This document shows positions 8,068 through 18,896 of a stretch of 64,000 nucleotides of DNA, one piece after another. Source of the DNA: Sulfurovum sp. (GTDB lineage: Bacteria; Campylobacterota; Campylobacteria; Campylobacterales; Sulfurovaceae). How positions within the stretch are numbered: position 1 is the first letter of the stretch; each line of letters begins with the position of its first letter. The position numbers and the translations under genes are program-made. The DNA lies in the NCBI GenBank assembly GCA_024637255.1, contig JAGXFO010000015.1, forward strand, positions 108,232 through 172,231, written 5' to 3'. The notes under the pieces were generated by a model. It did no database searches. It was not told the origin of the DNA and was given only the letters and a program-made list of their open reading frames with translations.

Positions 8068-8379
8068 ATGGAAAAAATTAGATTAAAGCTTAAAGCTTAT
8101 GATCATCGTGTTCTAGACAGATCAGTTGCTGCAATCATCGATGCAGTTAAACGTACAGGTGCAGAGATTAGAGGGCCAATTCCAATGCCAACTAAACTTA
8201 AGCGTTATACGGTTCTTAAATCACCACACGTCAATAAAGACGCTCGTGAGCAATTTGAGATCAGAATTCACGGAAGAATGATCGACATCGTTTCGGCTAC
8301 TTCAGATACTATTGATTCACTTATGAAGTTGGATCTAGCACCTGAAATCGAAGTTGAAATCAGATCAATGGATAAGTAG
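8068..8379 (+). CDS. rpsJ: 30S ribosomal protein S10
   Basis: 103 aa, full length, first gene of the S10 operon. It contains the conserved [14 protein letters not shown] start and the [21 protein letters not shown] loop residues that contact 16S rRNA; S10 also acts with NusB in antitermination. AAGGG precedes the ATG by a short spacer. rplC follows after nine bases. Confidence 0.98.
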   Translation: MEKIRLKLKAYDHRVLDRSVAAIIDAVKRTGAEIRGPIPMPTKLKRYTVLKSPHVNKDAREQFEIRIHGRMIDIVSATSDTIDSLMKLDLAPEIEVEIRSMDK

Positions 8380-8388
8380 GAGTAGGGA

Positions 8389-8970
8389 ATGGAATTTATT
8401 ATAGAAAAAATTGGTATGAGCAGAACTGTTGATGTACCAAGTGTTCCGGTTACTCTTCTTAAGGTCATTGAAACGAAAGTTTGTGAAGTGAAGGAAGACG
8501 GCAAAGCACTTGTTGCGTATAACTCTAGTAAAAAACTCAATAAGAGCATCGAAGGTCAACAGACTAAATTCGCTGTCTCTAAAGAGTTTAACAAATTTAT
8601 GACTATCGAAGTGGCTGAGGGTACTGAAGCTGGCGACTTAAGCACGGCAGTATTGGCTGAAACAGCAGTAGTAAAAACATCTCTTAACACTAAAGGTAGA
8701 GGTTTTTCTGGTGGTATGAAGCGTCACGGATTTTCTGGCGGACCTGGTGGGCATGGCCACAGATTCGGTAGACGTATTGGTTCAATCGGTAATGCCGAGT
8801 GGCCGGGACGTGTTCAAAAAGGTAAAAAAATGCCTGGACAATATGGTAACACACAAGTTACTGTGAAAAATGACGTACTGTCATTTGATGCTGAAAACGG
8901 TATCTTAGTATTAAAAGGTTCAATTCCTGGTCACAATGGGGCTAGAGGATTGGTAAGGATTGTTAAATGA
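8389..8970 (+). CDS. rplC: 50S ribosomal protein L3
   Basis: 193 aa. Contains the conserved [14 protein letters not shown] loop with the basic extension that reaches the peptidyl-transferase centre, and [13 protein letters not shown]. It initiates 23S rRNA 5' and 3' domain assembly. Its stop overlaps the rplD start (ATGA), indicating translational coupling. Confidence 0.98.
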   Translation: MEFIIEKIGMSRTVDVPSVPVTLLKVIETKVCEVKEDGKALVAYNSSKKLNKSIEGQQTKFAVSKEFNKFMTIEVAEGTEAGDLSTAVLAETAVVKTSLNTKGRGFSGGMKRHGFSGGPGGHGHRFGRRIGSIGNAEWPGRVQKGKKMPGQYGNTQVTVKNDVLSFDAENGILVLKGSIPGHNGARGLVRIVK

Positions 8971-9560
8971 GTAAAACAACAGTAATTAAAACAGCAGACC
9001 TTCCAAAAGCATTTTTGGAAGTTCACCCACACAACCTTTATCTTTATTGTAAAGCGTATGCAGCTGGGCTTAGAGCAAACACTGCACAGACGAAAACTAG
9101 ATCTGATGTACGTGGTGGCGGTAAGAAGCCATGGGCTCAAAAAGGTGGCGGACGTGCAAGAGCAGGTTCATTGAGATCTCCTATATTTGTTGGCGGTGGT
9201 GTTGCATTTGGACCAAGCACAAACAGAAACTATGATCAAAAGGTAAACAAAAAGCAAAAGAAACTTGCACTGTATCATGCACTAGCAGAGATGGCAGCAA
9301 ATGAAAGACTTTTTGTAGTAGATCATGTAACAGTTGAATCAGGAAGAACAAAAGATGCTTTGGCATTTGTAAATGGCCTTGCGCAAAGAGATGTACTTGT
9401 GGTGAAAGAGATGATAGATGATAAGACTTTCTTGGCATTCAGAAATCTCCAGAACGCATACCTTATTGAATCAAATGAGCTTAATGCTTATCTTGCAGCC
9501 GCATATCACTCAATCGTGATTGAAAAAGCTGTATTTGACAAATTGACTAAAGAGGCTTAA
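8967..9560 (+). CDS. rplD: 50S ribosomal protein L4
   Basis: 197 aa. The long internal loop lining the exit tunnel is intact ([20 protein letters not shown]), the site of macrolide-resistance changes in other bacteria. L4 is the autogenous repressor of the S10 operon in E. coli; whether that holds here is unknown. Overlaps rplC by four bases and precedes rplW by one base. Confidence 0.97.
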   Translation: MSKTTVIKTADLPKAFLEVHPHNLYLYCKAYAAGLRANTAQTKTRSDVRGGGKKPWAQKGGGRARAGSLRSPIFVGGGVAFGPSTNRNYDQKVNKKQKKLALYHALAEMAANERLFVVDHVTVESGRTKDALAFVNGLAQRDVLVVKEMIDDKTFLAFRNLQNAYLIESNELNAYLAAAYHSIVIEKAVFDKLTKEA

Positions 9561-9561
9561 G

Positions 9562-9843
9562 ATGGCAGATATTACAGATATTAAATCAATAATGTATACA
9601 GAGAAGAGTTTGGCTCTTCAAGAAGATGGTATCATCGTAGTTCAAACAACTCCTAGAATGACTAAAAATGGTCTTAAAGAAGTTTTTAAAGAGTTCTTCG
9701 GGATCAACCCACTTAGAATAAACTCAATGAGAGTAAACGGCAAAGTGAAAAGATTTAAAGGTGTCGCAGGAAAAAGACCAGACTTGAAAAAGTTCTATGT
9801 CAAACTTCCAGAAGATGCAAAAATCGAAAGCTTAGCGGTATAA
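9562..9843 (+). CDS. rplW: 50S ribosomal protein L23
   Basis: 93 aa. Binds 23S rRNA domain III at the tunnel exit and is the docking site for trigger factor and SRP. The conserved TEKS start, [19 protein letters not shown] and the acidic tip region are present. Nine bases separate it from rplB. Confidence 0.97.
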   Translation: MADITDIKSIMYTEKSLALQEDGIIVVQTTPRMTKNGLKEVFKEFFGINPLRINSMRVNGKVKRFKGVAGKRPDLKKFYVKLPEDAKIESLAV

Positions 9844-9852
9844 GGATAGAAG

Positions 9853-10689
9853 ATGGCAATTAAAACATATAAACCAACCACACCTTCACGTCGTTATATG
9901 ACTAACCTTAGCAGCGATGATATCACTGCTAAAGCAGGCGTTAGAGCGCTGCTTGTAAATCTTCCAAGATCAGCAGGTAGAAATAGTAACGGTAGAATTA
10001 CTTCTCGTCACAGAGAAGCAGGTGCTAAAAAGCTATATAGAATCATCGATTTTAAAAGAAACAAATTTAATATTGAAGGTACTGTATCTACTGTTGAGTA
10101 TGATCCATACAGAAACTGTAGAATTTGTCTTATCAAATATGTTGATGGGGACAGAAGATATGTACTTCAGCCTAAAGGCCTTAAAGTAGGCGATAAAATC
10201 ATGTCAGCTGAGTCGGGTCTTGATATTAAGACTGGTAATGCAATGAAATTGATGAATATCCCAGTGGGTACTTTGGTACACAATATTGAAATGAGTCCAG
10301 GTCATGGTGGTCAGATGGCTCGTTCAGCAGGCGGCTATGCTCAAATCATGGGTAGAGATGGTAAATACGTCTCACTTAGACTTCCTTCATCTGAGATGAG
10401 ATATGTCCTTGGTGAATGTTTGGCAACTATCGGTGCTGTGGGTAACGAAGATTTCTCAAATATCGTTATCGGTAAAGCGGGTAGAAGCAGACACCTTGGT
10501 ATTAGACCACAAACACGTGGTTCTGCGATGAACCCAGTCGATCACCCGCACGGTGGTGGTGAAGGTAAAACAAACTCAGGACGTCATCCGGTATCTCCAT
10601 GGGGTACTCCAGCTAAAGGGTTTAAAACTCGTAAGAAACAAGCTAGTGATAAGTTAATTATCTCTAAACGTAAAAAAGGTAGGGGCTAA
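9853..10689 (+). CDS. rplB: 50S ribosomal protein L2
   Basis: 278 aa, the usual length. The universally conserved C-terminal segment [13 protein letters not shown], including the histidine near the peptidyl-transferase centre, is intact, followed by TPWG-like SPWGTPAKG. Needed for subunit association. The start is preceded by an AAGGATAGAAG-type ribosome-binding site. Confidence 0.98.
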   Translation: MAIKTYKPTTPSRRYMTNLSSDDITAKAGVRALLVNLPRSAGRNSNGRITSRHREAGAKKLYRIIDFKRNKFNIEGTVSTVEYDPYRNCRICLIKYVDGDRRYVLQPKGLKVGDKIMSAESGLDIKTGNAMKLMNIPVGTLVHNIEMSPGHGGQMARSAGGYAQIMGRDGKYVSLRLPSSEMRYVLGECLATIGAVGNEDFSNIVIGKAGRSRHLGIRPQTRGSAMNPVDHPHGGGEGKTNSGRHPVSPWGTPAKGFKTRKKQASDKLIISKRKKGRG

Positions 10690-10692
10690 GAT

Positions 10693-10971
10693 ATGGCAAG
10701 ATCGACAAAAAAAGGTCCATTTATCGATGGGCACTTAATGAAAAAAGTGCTTAAGGCAAAAGAAGAGGGTTCTAACAAACCTATTAAAACTTGGTCAAGA
10801 AGATCTGTAATATTCCCTGAGTTTATCGGATTAACGATCAATGTACACAATGGAAGACAATTTGTACCTGTATTCGTCACAGAAAACCACGTTGGGTATA
10901 AACTGGGTGAATTTTCACCAACAAGAACATTTAAGGGCCATAAAGGTTCTGTGCAGAAGAAGGTAGGTTAA
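10693..10971 (+). CDS. rpsS: 30S ribosomal protein S19
   Basis: 92 aa. Begins [17 protein letters not shown] and contains [14 protein letters not shown] and the GHKLGEF-equivalent [13 protein letters not shown]. It forms the head of the 30S with S13 near the A site. Starts three bases after rplB and is followed by rplV after one base. Confidence 0.98.
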   Translation: MARSTKKGPFIDGHLMKKVLKAKEEGSNKPIKTWSRRSVIFPEFIGLTINVHNGRQFVPVFVTENHVGYKLGEFSPTRTFKGHKGSVQKKVG

Positions 10972-10972
10972 T

Positions 10973-11545
10973 ATGAGTAGAGCATTATTAAGATTTGTAA
11001 GAGTTTCTCCTACAAAAGCTAGACTTATCGCTAGAGAAGTTCAGGGGATGAATGCTGAACTTGCACTTGCAGCGTTAGAGTTTATGCCTAACAAAGCAGC
11101 AGGTATAGTTTCTAAAGTAATCGCATCTGCAGTTGCCAACGGCGACTTCGAACCTGAAGAAGTGACCATTACTTCTTGCAGAGTTGACAAAGCAGCAGTG
11201 ATGAAAAGATGGAGACCAAGAGCTAGAGGTACAGCTTCCAGAATCATTAAACCAACGGCGCACATTCTAGTAGAAGTAGGTGTTGCATCTTTAGAAACAG
11301 AAGCACCAGCTAAAAAACCAGCAGTAAATAAAGCCGCTGCAAAAGGCGATGATTTAACAAAAGTCGCTGGAATTGGTAAAGTGTACGCAAGTAAGCTCAA
11401 TGATGAAGGTATCTTCACCTATGCAGATGTTGTAAACATGACACAAGCACAAATCGACACTATGGAAGAGAAGTACACATTTAAAGGTGACTTTAAAGAT
11501 GCTATCGCAGATGCGAAAAACTTCGTAAACGGAAAGGACGCGTAA
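10973..11545 (+). CDS. rplV: 50S ribosomal protein L22 with C-terminal helix-hairpin-helix extension
   Basis: 190 aa against about 110 in most bacteria. Residues 1-112 are a normal L22 ([16 protein letters not shown]; the beta-hairpin [13 protein letters not shown] that lines the exit tunnel). Then comes an Ala/Lys-rich linker (about 113-133) and a domain of about 57 residues with a helix-hairpin-helix core ([18 protein letters not shown]). HhH domains bind nucleic acid without sequence preference. The frame is uninterrupted and rpsC starts at the last base of the stop codon, so this is the real product, not a frame error. Comparable HhH tails occur on L21 in some alphaproteobacteria. Function of the tail is unknown. 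Confidence 0.96.
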   Translation: MSRALLRFVRVSPTKARLIAREVQGMNAELALAALEFMPNKAAGIVSKVIASAVANGDFEPEEVTITSCRVDKAAVMKRWRPRARGTASRIIKPTAHILVEVGVASLETEAPAKKPAVNKAAAKGDDLTKVAGIGKVYASKLNDEGIFTYADVVNMTQAQIDTMEEKYTFKGDFKDAIADAKNFVNGKDA

Positions 11546-12246
11546 TGGGTCAAAAAGTAAATCCTATAGGTCTTAGACTTGGAATCAACAGAAACTGGGA
11601 ATCAAGATGGTTCCCGGCAAAAGGCAGAACAGCAGATTTTATTGCTGAAGATTATAAGATTAGAAAATACCTTAAAAAAGAACTTTTCTATGCGGGTGTT
11701 TCCAATATCATCATCGAAAGAACAGCTAAAAAATTAAGAGTAAATATTGTAACTGCTAGACCTGGTATTATCATTGGTAAAAAAGGTGCAGATATTGAAA
11801 AACTTAAAGCAACACTGATCAAAATGCTTGGCGGAAAAGATGTAGCGATTAACATTAAAGAAGAAAAACGTCCTCAAGCTTCAGGTCAATTGGCTGCTGA
11901 AAACGTTGCCACTCAACTTGAGAGAAGAACAGCATTTAGACGTGCGATGAAAAAAGTAATCCAAGGTGCACTTAAATCAGGTGCAAAAGGGATTAAGATT
12001 TCTGTTTCTGGTCGTCTTGGCGGTGCTGAGATGGCAAGAACTGAATGGTACCTAGAAGGACGTGTTCCTCTTCATACGCTAAGAGCTAAAATTGATTACG
12101 GTTTTGCCGAAGCACATACTACTTATGGAATCATTGGTATTAAAGTTTGGATCTTCAAAGGTGAAGTACTTGCTAAAGGTATTCAGGCAGAGCCACAAGA
12201 AGAGAAAAAAGAAGGTCGTAGACCATCTAGAAAAAGAGGTGAATAA
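11545..12246 (+). CDS. rpsC: 30S ribosomal protein S3
   Basis: 233 aa. Contains the type II KH domain with [16 protein letters not shown] (GKKG loop) and the C-terminal S3 domain with [26 protein letters not shown]. Lines the mRNA entry channel and contributes to helicase activity. The start overlaps the rplV stop by one base (TAATG). Confidence 0.98.
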   Translation: MGQKVNPIGLRLGINRNWESRWFPAKGRTADFIAEDYKIRKYLKKELFYAGVSNIIIERTAKKLRVNIVTARPGIIIGKKGADIEKLKATLIKMLGGKDVAINIKEEKRPQASGQLAAENVATQLERRTAFRRAMKKVIQGALKSGAKGIKISVSGRLGGAEMARTEWYLEGRVPLHTLRAKIDYGFAEAHTTYGIIGIKVWIFKGEVLAKGIQAEPQEEKKEGRRPSRKRGE

Positions 12247-12248
12247 TT

Positions 12249-12674
12249 ATGTTAATGCCTAAAAGAACAAAATTCAGAAAAGTAATGAAAGGCCGTAACC
12301 GCGGGAAATCTTTCAAAGGTAACAAGATCGAGTTTGGTGATATTGCGATTAAAGCTACTGAAGCTGGCAGAATTGATTCTAGACAAATTGAAGCTGCTCG
12401 TATTACTATGACTAGAAAAATTGCAAGAACAGGTAAAACTTGGATTAGAGTTTTTCCAGATAAGCCACTGACTGCTAAGCCTCTTGAAACAAGAATGGGT
12501 AAAGGTAAGGGTGGAGTTGATAAATGGGTTATGAATATTAAGCCAGGTAGAATTATTTTTGAAATGGCTGGAGTTGAAGAGACTCTTGCAAGAGCAGCTT
12601 TAACACTTGCTATGCATAAAATGCCATTTAAGTGTAAAATCATCACTTTAAAGGACAGCAATGAACTATATTGA
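12249..12674 (+). CDS. rplP: 50S ribosomal protein L16
   Basis: 141 aa, starting [11 protein letters not shown] as typical. Contains the arginine site of hydroxylation region in [18 protein letters not shown]. Organises the A-site tRNA binding region. Its end overlaps the rpmC start by 14 bases. Confidence 0.98.
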   Translation: MLMPKRTKFRKVMKGRNRGKSFKGNKIEFGDIAIKATEAGRIDSRQIEAARITMTRKIARTGKTWIRVFPDKPLTAKPLETRMGKGKGGVDKWVMNIKPGRIIFEMAGVEETLARAALTLAMHKMPFKCKIITLKDSNELY

Positions 12675-12852
12675 TTTGAAAGATAAAAGTGAAGCAGACC
12701 TTTTGGCGATGCTTAAAGAGAAAAAACTTGAGTTGTTTACACTCAATGCAAAGCAAAAGACTATGCAATTGACTAATACAGCTGAGTTGAGAATAGCGAA
12801 AAAAGATATCGCAAGAATCCAGACAGCACTTACTGCTGCTGGATCGAAGTAA
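12661..12852 (+). CDS. rpmC: 50S ribosomal protein L29
   Basis: 63 aa, all-helical, with the conserved tail [18 protein letters not shown]. Located at the tunnel exit beside L23. Its ATG is preceded by AAAGGACAGCA inside the end of rplP, an overlap of 14 bases that implies coupling. Confidence 0.96.
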   Translation: MNYIDLKDKSEADLLAMLKEKKLELFTLNAKQKTMQLTNTAELRIAKKDIARIQTALTAAGSK

Positions 12853-12862
12853 GGGGTCATTT

Positions 12863-13111
12863 ATGTCAAAAAGACAAATAACAGGTACTGTGATTAAAAT
12901 TGCTGGAGACAAAACTGCAACTGTATTGGTTGAGAGAAGAGTGCTTCACCCAAGATACCATAAAACAGTAAAAAGATTTAAGAAATATCTTATTCATGAT
13001 GAGAAAAATGACATTCAGGTTGGAGATACAGTAAACGCGATTGAGTGTAGGCCGTTATCTAAAACAAAAAGTTTCAGACTTCTTGAAATAGTGAAAAGAG
13101 GAGAGCTGTAA
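12863..13111 (+). CDS. rpsQ: 30S ribosomal protein S17
   Basis: 82 aa OB-fold protein with [19 protein letters not shown] and [19 protein letters not shown]. Binds 16S helices 7 and 11. Followed with one-base overlap (TAATG) by rplN. Confidence 0.97.
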   Translation: MSKRQITGTVIKIAGDKTATVLVERRVLHPRYHKTVKRFKKYLIHDEKNDIQVGDTVNAIECRPLSKTKSFRLLEIVKRGEL

Positions 13112-13479
13112 TGATCCAAGGTTTTACTAGATTAAATGTAGCAGATAACTCTGGCGCTAAAGAGATTATGTGTATCAAGGTTCTTGGTGGATCCAAGAGA
13201 AGATATGCTTCTGTGGGCGATGTTATCGTTGCTTCTGTTAAAAAAGCACTTCCAACCGGAAAAGTGAAAAAAGGCAAGGTTGTTAAAGCAGTCGTCGTGA
13301 GAACAAAAAAAGAGATCCAGAGAGAAAATGGATCACTTATAAGATTTGACGACAATGCAGCAGTAATCATCGACGACAAAAGAGAGCCAATAGGTACACG
13401 TATCTTTGGTCCCGTAAGTCGTGAAACAAGATATGCAGGTTTTATGAAAATTGTATCACTTGCACCGGAGGTATGGTAA
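13111..13479 (+). CDS. rplN: 50S ribosomal protein L14
   Basis: 122 aa. Begins [27 protein letters not shown] and ends in the usual [10 protein letters not shown]. Forms an intersubunit bridge and is the RsfS silencing-factor site. The terminal TAATG overlaps the rplX start. Confidence 0.98.
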   Translation: MIQGFTRLNVADNSGAKEIMCIKVLGGSKRRYASVGDVIVASVKKALPTGKVKKGKVVKAVVVRTKKEIQRENGSLIRFDDNAAVIIDDKREPIGTRIFGPVSRETRYAGFMKIVSLAPEVW

Positions 13480-13712
13480 TGGCAAAAACATTCAAAATCA
13501 AAAAAGGTGATCAGGTAATGGTTATCGCTGGTGATGATAAAGGTACAGTAGGTGAAGTCCTTCAGGTGCTTACTAAAAAAGATGCAGTAATCGTTGCAGG
13601 GTGCAAAACAGCTAAAAAAGCTATAAAGCCAAGCGAAGAAAACAAAGAGGGTGGATTTGCTAACAAAGAAATGCCAATTCATATCTCAAATGTAAAAAAA
13701 GTAGAGGGATAA
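13479..13712 (+). CDS. rplX: 50S ribosomal protein L24
   Basis: 77 aa KOW-domain assembly initiator ([22 protein letters not shown]). The ATG at 13479 is chosen over one two codons upstream because GGAGGT at 13467-13472 is correctly spaced for it and it forms TAATG with the rplN stop. Confidence 0.95.
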   Translation: MAKTFKIKKGDQVMVIAGDDKGTVGEVLQVLTKKDAVIVAGCKTAKKAIKPSEENKEGGFANKEMPIHISNVKKVEG

Positions 13713-13716
13713 TCCT

Positions 13717-14268
13717 ATGAGTAGAATGAAGCAAAAGTACAATGACATCGTTCCTGCACTCAGAGAAGAGTGTGAGATTGCAAATCCGATGCAGACTCCT
13801 AAGCTTGAAAAGATAGTTATCTCTGTGGGTGCCGGCGAAGAGGGTAAGGACAATAAACTTATCCAAAACATGGCTGACACAATCTCACTTATCGCCGGTC
13901 AAAAAGCGGTAATCGTTATGGCTAGAAAATCTGTTGCAGGTTTTAAAGCTAGAGAAGGTGCTCCAACCGGCATAAGAGTAACACTTAGAGGTGAAAATAT
14001 GTATAACTTCTTTGATAAGCTCCTATCTATCGCTCTTCCAAGAGTAAAAGACTTCAGAGGAACACCAAGAAAAGGTTTTGACGGACGTGGTAACTATAAC
14101 TTCGGTCTTCAAGAGCAAATGATGTTCCCAGAGGTTGAATTTGACAGCGTAATTAAGACACACGGTATGAACATTACTATTGTAACTAGTACTGAAGATG
14201 ATAAACAAGGTTTCATGCTTTTAGAAAAGCTTGGTATGCCTTTTGCTAAAGGGAGAACTAATGGCTAA
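13717..14268 (+). CDS. rplE: 50S ribosomal protein L5
   Basis: 183 aa. Binds 5S rRNA in the central protuberance. Conserved [40 protein letters not shown] and [20 protein letters not shown] segments are present. Its last codons overlap rpsN by eight bases. Confidence 0.98.
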   Translation: MSRMKQKYNDIVPALREECEIANPMQTPKLEKIVISVGAGEEGKDNKLIQNMADTISLIAGQKAVIVMARKSVAGFKAREGAPTGIRVTLRGENMYNFFDKLLSIALPRVKDFRGTPRKGFDGRGNYNFGLQEQMMFPEVEFDSVIKTHGMNITIVTSTEDDKQGFMLLEKLGMPFAKGRTNG

Positions 14269-14446
14269 GAAATCAATGATCGCTAAGCAGAAGAGAGCAC
14301 CAAAATTCTCTACTCAAGCATATACAAGATGTAACATTTGTGGTAGACCTCACTCGGTATATCAAGATTTCGGTCTATGCCGTATATGTTTAAGAAAAAT
14401 GGCCCTCGAAGGCCTTATCCCCGGCATGCGCAAAGCAAGCTGGTAA
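14261..14446 (+). CDS. rpsZ: 30S ribosomal protein S14, zinc-binding type Z
   Basis: 61 aa with two CxxC pairs (CNIC, CRIC), the short zinc-containing form of S14. Starts at ATG 14261 with AAAGGGAGAACTA upstream, overlapping the rplE end; an upstream in-frame ATG at 14231 would add ten residues without an RBS and is rejected. Type Z is the expected form in Campylobacterota. Confidence 0.97.
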   Translation: MAKKSMIAKQKRAPKFSTQAYTRCNICGRPHSVYQDFGLCRICLRKMALEGLIPGMRKASW

Positions 14447-14459
14447 GGAGAATTAAAAG

Positions 14460-14855
14460 ATGATGACAGACATAATTGCAGACTCTCTTACTCGTATAAG
14501 AAATGCTGCGCAAAGAAAATTAGACGTAACAACACTTCTTCACTCTAAGACGATTGAAGCAACCGTATCTATTTTGGTAGATAAAGGTTACCTTGAAGGT
14601 TTCAAGATTAAAGAAGATGGAAACAAAAAAACTATTAAAGTAGTTCTTAAATATGATGAGAATGAAAAAAGCGTGATCAATGAGATCAAAAAAATATCTA
14701 AGCCTGGTAGACGTGTTCACCAAGGTAAAGATAAAATTAGAACATTTAAAAATGGTTACGGTACTTTGGTTGTTTCAACAAGCCAGGGTGTAATTGCTAA
14801 TGATGAAGCGTATAAGCGTGGAATCGGTGGCGAAGTAATCTGTAGTATTTGGTAA
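14460..14855 (+). CDS. rpsH: 30S ribosomal protein S8
   Basis: 131 aa. Contains [14 protein letters not shown] at the N-terminus and the C-terminal [22 protein letters not shown]. Two adjacent ATG codons (14460, 14463) follow AAGGAG, so the exact start is uncertain by one residue. S8 represses the spc operon in E. coli. Confidence 0.98.
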   Translation: MMTDIIADSLTRIRNAAQRKLDVTTLLHSKTIEATVSILVDKGYLEGFKIKEDGNKKTIKVVLKYDENEKSVINEIKKISKPGRRVHQGKDKIRTFKNGYGTLVVSTSQGVIANDEAYKRGIGGEVICSIW

Positions 14856-14864
14856 GGAAGAAAG

Positions 14865-15404
14865 ATGTCAAGAATAGGAAAAAGACCAGTAACTGTTGCA
14901 AGTGGTATTGATGTATCACTCGACGGTACGACTCTCGTGGCTAAAAAAGGCAATCTAGAAAAAAGACTTGAAACTCATGGAAGAGTGAACATCAGTATTG
15001 ATGGTTCTGAAGTAACTTTTATTAGAGTGGGTGACGACAAACAGGATGCAGCATTTTGGGGAACATACAGATCACTCTTTGACAATATTATTATTGGATT
15101 GGATAAAGGTTTTTCAAAATCTTTAGAAATCAATGGTGTTGGTTACAGAGCTGCGGTTGAAGGAAAAACTTTGGTGCTTCAGCTTGGTTATTCACACCCC
15201 ATTAATTTTGATATCCCTGAGGGACTTGAAATTTTAGTTGAAAAGAATGTTGTTACTATAAAAGGTACAGACAAGCAAGCAGTAGGTCAAGCCGCTGCTG
15301 AAATTAGAGATTTCAGACCACCAGAGCCTTACAAGGGCAAGGGTGTGAAGTACACAGATGAAGTTATTATCAGAAAAGCTGGTAAAGCTGCTGGTAAGAA
15401 GTAA
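14865..15404 (+). CDS. rplF: 50S ribosomal protein L6
   Basis: 179 aa with two homologous RNA-recognition-like domains; the C-terminal motif [13 protein letters not shown] is intact. Located near the GTPase-associated centre. Spaced nine bases after rpsH with GGAAGAAAG upstream. Confidence 0.98.
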   Translation: MSRIGKRPVTVASGIDVSLDGTTLVAKKGNLEKRLETHGRVNISIDGSEVTFIRVGDDKQDAAFWGTYRSLFDNIIIGLDKGFSKSLEINGVGYRAAVEGKTLVLQLGYSHPINFDIPEGLEILVEKNVVTIKGTDKQAVGQAAAEIRDFRPPEPYKGKGVKYTDEVIIRKAGKAAGKK

Positions 15405-15414
15405 GGAGCGGTAG

Positions 15415-15771
15415 ATGTTAAAAAGTATTCAAAAAAGAAAAAATAAACTTCGCGCTCAAAGAAAAGCGAGAGTAAGAGGTAAAATCTTTGGTTCTGAAAT
15501 ATTGCCAAGATTGACAGTTTTTAAGTCAAATAAACACTTCTATGCTCAAGCTATTGATGATAACACAGGTACTACACTTGCTTCTGCTGATGGTAGAAAA
15601 CTTGGTCTGAAAGTAAACCAGGAAGATGTAAAAAAGATAGCTGCAGAGATGGCTAAGAACCTTGCTTCTAAAAACATTGAAACTGTTGTTTTCGACAGAA
15701 ATGGTTACCTTTACCACGGTGTTGTTGCGTCATTTGCTGATGCACTTAGAGAAGCCGGAATCAAGTTTTAA
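15415..15771 (+). CDS. rplR: 50S ribosomal protein L18
   Basis: 118 aa. Binds 5S rRNA. Conserved [18 protein letters not shown] and the C-terminal [24 protein letters not shown]. Preceded by AAGGAGCGGTAG. Confidence 0.97.
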   Translation: MLKSIQKRKNKLRAQRKARVRGKIFGSEILPRLTVFKSNKHFYAQAIDDNTGTTLASADGRKLGLKVNQEDVKKIAAEMAKNLASKNIETVVFDRNGYLYHGVVASFADALREAGIKF

Positions 15772-15777
15772 GGACTC

Positions 15778-16221
15778 ATGATGGAAGAAATAGAAAAAGA
15801 ATTTGAAGAAGTAATCGTTAATATCGGTCGTGTTACTAAAGTTGTTAAGGGTGGTAGAAGATTTAGATTTACAGCCCTTGTGGTGATTGGTGACAGAAAC
15901 GGTACAGTGGGATATGGATTTGGTAAAGCTAAAGAAGTCCCTGATGCGATTAAAAAAGCGGTGGATGATGCTCACAAAAACCTTGTGAAAGTAAACATCA
16001 AAGGTACTACTATTGCACATGATATTGAGCACAAATTCAACGCAAGTAGAATCGTGCTCAGACCAGCGAGTCAAGGTACAGGTGTTATTGCCGGCGGTGC
16101 TGCTAGACCAGTACTTGAACTTGCAGGGGTAAAAGATGTCCTTTCAAAATCAATCGGTTCTAACAACCCAAATAACTTAGTAAGAGCAACTATCCAAGCA
16201 CTTACTAGAATTAAAGCGTAA
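15778..16221 (+). CDS. rpsE: 30S ribosomal protein S5
   Basis: 147 aa with N-terminal dsRBD-like fold ([22 protein letters not shown], the region of error-prone mutations) and C-terminal S5 fold ([26 protein letters not shown]). In most bacteria rpmD (L30) follows; here rplO comes next after ten bases, so L30 is absent from the operon. Confidence 0.98.
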   Translation: MMEEIEKEFEEVIVNIGRVTKVVKGGRRFRFTALVVIGDRNGTVGYGFGKAKEVPDAIKKAVDDAHKNLVKVNIKGTTIAHDIEHKFNASRIVLRPASQGTGVIAGGAARPVLELAGVKDVLSKSIGSNNPNNLVRATIQALTRIKA

Positions 16222-16231
16222 GGGGCAAAGT

Positions 16232-16630
16232 ATGGGTTTACATAATTTACAACCTGCTCCAGGATCAACAAAAAACAGAAAAAGAATTGGTCGTGGTGCA
16301 GGTTCAGGAACAGGTAAAACATCCGGAAAAGGTAACAAAGGTCAAAAAGCAAGATCTGGATACAGTGCCAAAAGAGGCTTCGAAGGTGGACAACAACCAC
16401 TTTACAAAAGATTACCTAAAGTTGGTTTTACTTCTAGAGTAGAAAAGCCATATGTAATCAATGTGGAAAAAATTAAAGCAATTGCTGAACTTTCTGAGAT
16501 TACTCTTGAGAGTATCAGATCAGTACACAGATTGCAAAAATCCGTGACAAGAGTAAAGTTGATTGGTATATCTGCAAAAGATCTTGCAGCTAAAATCAAA
16601 GACGAAGCTGTTACAACAAGCGGAAAATAA
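16232..16630 (+). CDS. rplO: 50S ribosomal protein L15
   Basis: 132 aa. Glycine- and lysine-rich N-terminal extension ([24 protein letters not shown]) that penetrates 23S rRNA, then the globular domain. Two bases separate it from secY. Confidence 0.97.
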   Translation: MGLHNLQPAPGSTKNRKRIGRGAGSGTGKTSGKGNKGQKARSGYSAKRGFEGGQQPLYKRLPKVGFTSRVEKPYVINVEKIKAIAELSEITLESIRSVHRLQKSVTRVKLIGISAKDLAAKIKDEAVTTSGK

Positions 16631-16632
16631 TT

Positions 16633-17895
16633 ATGGGCAATGCTTTAACTCAAAAAATCCTGATTACATTGGGATTTCTTTTTGCGTACAGAGTTTTAGC
16701 CTATATCCCAACTCCAGGTGTTGATTTGAATGTTATCAAAGAATTCTTTGACAGCAATTCAAACAATGCCCTTGGGCTAATGAATATGTTCTCGGGTAAT
16801 GCCGTTGAACGATTAAGTATCATCTCCTTAGGTATCATGCCTTATATCACCGCTTCCATTGTTATGGAGCTTCTTGCAGCAACTTTCCCAGCACTTGGTC
16901 AAATGAAAAAAGAACGTGATGGTATGCAAAAATACATGCAAATTATTCGTTATTTTACTATTTTTATCACTGTGGTTCAGGCTATTGGTGTCTCAATGGG
17001 ACTTCAGGGTATGACAGGCAGAGCAGGCCAGAGCGCAGTGATGATTGATCCTATGATGTTTACGGTGATAACTACTTTCTCTATGTTGGCGGGTACGATG
17101 TTGCTTATGTGGATTGGCGAACAGATTACACAAAAAGGTATAGGTAATGGTATATCACTTATTATCTTTGCCGGTATTGTATCTGGATTGCCATCTGCGA
17201 TTGGTAATACAATAAGAGCTGTAAATGCAGGGGAAATGAATTTCTTGGTCGTCCTTGGTATTTTGGCCATTATGCTGATGACCATTTTGGCTATTATATA
17301 TGTTGAGCTTGGAGAGAGAAGGGTTCCTATTTCCTATTCAAGAAAAACTATTATGCAAAATCAGACAAAAAGAGTGATGAATTATATTCCTGTGAAAGTG
17401 AATCTTTCAGGAGTAATTCCTCCTATCTTTGCTTCAGCGGTACTCATGTTTCCGTTGACAATGCTTCAGGCAAGCAGTACGCCTTGGGTTACAGCAATTG
17501 CAGATTCGCTAGCACCTGGTGGGATTACTTTTAATGTGATGACATTTTTGCTTGTTATGTTCTTTGCATTCTTTTATGCATCCATAGCATTCAATGCCAA
17601 AGATATTGCAGACAATCTAAAAAGACAAGGTGGATTTATCCCCGGTGTTAGACCAGGCGAACACACTAAAGAATTTTTAAATGAAGTCGCAAGCAGGCTT
17701 ACCGGCTCTGGAGCGATATATCTTGCAATCATTTCTACTATACCGTTTATGATTATCTCCGGAATGGGTGCAAGTTTCTACTTCGGTGGGGTGGCTGTAC
17801 TTATTATTGTTCAAGTTGCACTTGATACAATGAGAAAAATCGAAGCACAAAGAACAATGAACCAATATAATACATTGGGTAATGTAGGTCTATAA
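16633..17895 (+). CDS. secY: Preprotein translocase subunit SecY
   Basis: 420 aa, ten predicted membrane segments forming the Sec channel. Recognisable TM1 (LITLGFLFAYRVLAYIPTPG), plug region (MNMFSGNAVERLSIISLGIMP), and cytosolic loop 5 RRVPISYSRKT with the conserved arginines for SecA/ribosome contact, plus GFIPGVRPGEHT. map overlaps its last base, and adk, often placed here, is missing. Confidence 0.98.
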   Translation: MGNALTQKILITLGFLFAYRVLAYIPTPGVDLNVIKEFFDSNSNNALGLMNMFSGNAVERLSIISLGIMPYITASIVMELLAATFPALGQMKKERDGMQKYMQIIRYFTIFITVVQAIGVSMGLQGMTGRAGQSAVMIDPMMFTVITTFSMLAGTMLLMWIGEQITQKGIGNGISLIIFAGIVSGLPSAIGNTIRAVNAGEMNFLVVLGILAIMLMTILAIIYVELGERRVPISYSRKTIMQNQTKRVMNYIPVKVNLSGVIPPIFASAVLMFPLTMLQASSTPWVTAIADSLAPGGITFNVMTFLLVMFFAFFYASIAFNAKDIADNLKRQGGFIPGVRPGEHTKEFLNEVASRLTGSGAIYLAIISTIPFMIISGMGASFYFGGVAVLIIVQVALDTMRKIEAQRTMNQYNTLGNVGL

Positions 17896-18650
17896 TGGCT
17901 ATTGCTATCAGAAAAACCGATGAGATCTCCAAGCTTAAGCAAGCTGGAGAGATCGTTGGAAAAACACTTCAATACCTTCAAAACATAGTTAAACCAGGTA
18001 TGACTCTTAATGAAATTGATGCTTTGGGTGAAGCATATATTCGTGAACATGGTGCTGTTCCATCGTTTAAAGGGCTCTATGGATTTACCGGCTCTGTATG
18101 TACCTCTTTGAATGAAGTATGTATTCATGGTGTCCCGACAGACAGAATCATTGTAGAAGGTGATATGCTCGGTTTAGATATCGGAGTAAAGCTGGATGGT
18201 TATTATGGCGATGCTGCAATCACTATGGCAGTGGGAAAAATAAGTGCGGAAGATGAGGCGCTTATTGCATGTGCCAAGGGCGCACTTTACCATGCGATTG
18301 ATTCCATAAGAGAAGGTATGCGCTTTAAGGAATTAACTAAAATCCTTGAAGACTATATCATCTCTGCAGGATTTGTACCATTGCGTGACTATTGCGGCCA
18401 TGGCATCGGTACGAAACCGCACGATGAGCCCAACATTCCCAACTATCTTGAGGGCAAAACAAATCAGGGACCTAAAATTAAAAATGGAATGGTCTTTTGT
18501 TTGGAGCCTATGGTGTGTCAAAAAAGCGGTACTCCGGTACTGCTTGATGATAGATGGTCAGTCACCAGTGAAGATCAGCTAAGATCAGCTCACTATGAAC
18601 ACCAAGTCGCAGTAGTGGATGGCAGAGCTGTCATTTTAACCAATGCATAA
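17895..18650 (+). CDS. map: Methionine aminopeptidase, type I
   Basis: 251 aa. Removes the initiator methionine from nascent proteins. The dinuclear metal ligands are visible: Asp in GLDIGV, Asp in YYGDAA, His in GHGIG, Glu in CLEPMV and Glu in YEHQVAV. No N-terminal zinc-finger extension, so type Ia. Co-transcribed with secY. Confidence 0.97.
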   Translation: MAIAIRKTDEISKLKQAGEIVGKTLQYLQNIVKPGMTLNEIDALGEAYIREHGAVPSFKGLYGFTGSVCTSLNEVCIHGVPTDRIIVEGDMLGLDIGVKLDGYYGDAAITMAVGKISAEDEALIACAKGALYHAIDSIREGMRFKELTKILEDYIISAGFVPLRDYCGHGIGTKPHDEPNIPNYLEGKTNQGPKIKNGMVFCLEPMVCQKSGTPVLLDDRWSVTSEDQLRSAHYEHQVAVVDGRAVILTNA

Positions 18651-18671
18651 CAATCGATAAAGGAATATACA

Positions 18672-18890
18672 ATGGCTAAAGATGATGTAATAGAAATTGA
18701 CGGTAAAGTGGTTGAAGCATTGCCAAATGCTACATTTAGGGTAGAATTGGACAATAAGCACATTGTGCTTTGCCACATCGCAGGCAAGATGAGGATGCAC
18801 TACATTAAAATACTTCCAGGGGATACAGTAAAAGTAGAACTTACTCCCTACAGCCTTGATAAAGGCCGTATCACATTTAGATACAAATAG
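18672..18890 (+). CDS. infA: Translation initiation factor IF-1
   Basis: 72-aa single OB-fold protein ([34 protein letters not shown]). Occupies the A site during initiation. AAAGGA precedes the start. It is followed by a strong hairpin. Confidence 0.98.
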   Translation: MAKDDVIEIDGKVVEALPNATFRVELDNKHIVLCHIAGKMRMHYIKILPGDTVKVELTPYSLDKGRITFRYK

Positions 18891-18896
18891 CAAAGA

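Noticed and set aside
16222..16231. Missing rpmD (L30) between rpsE and rplO as an anomaly
   Set aside because: Only ten bases separate the genes, but absence of L30 is usual in Campylobacterota.
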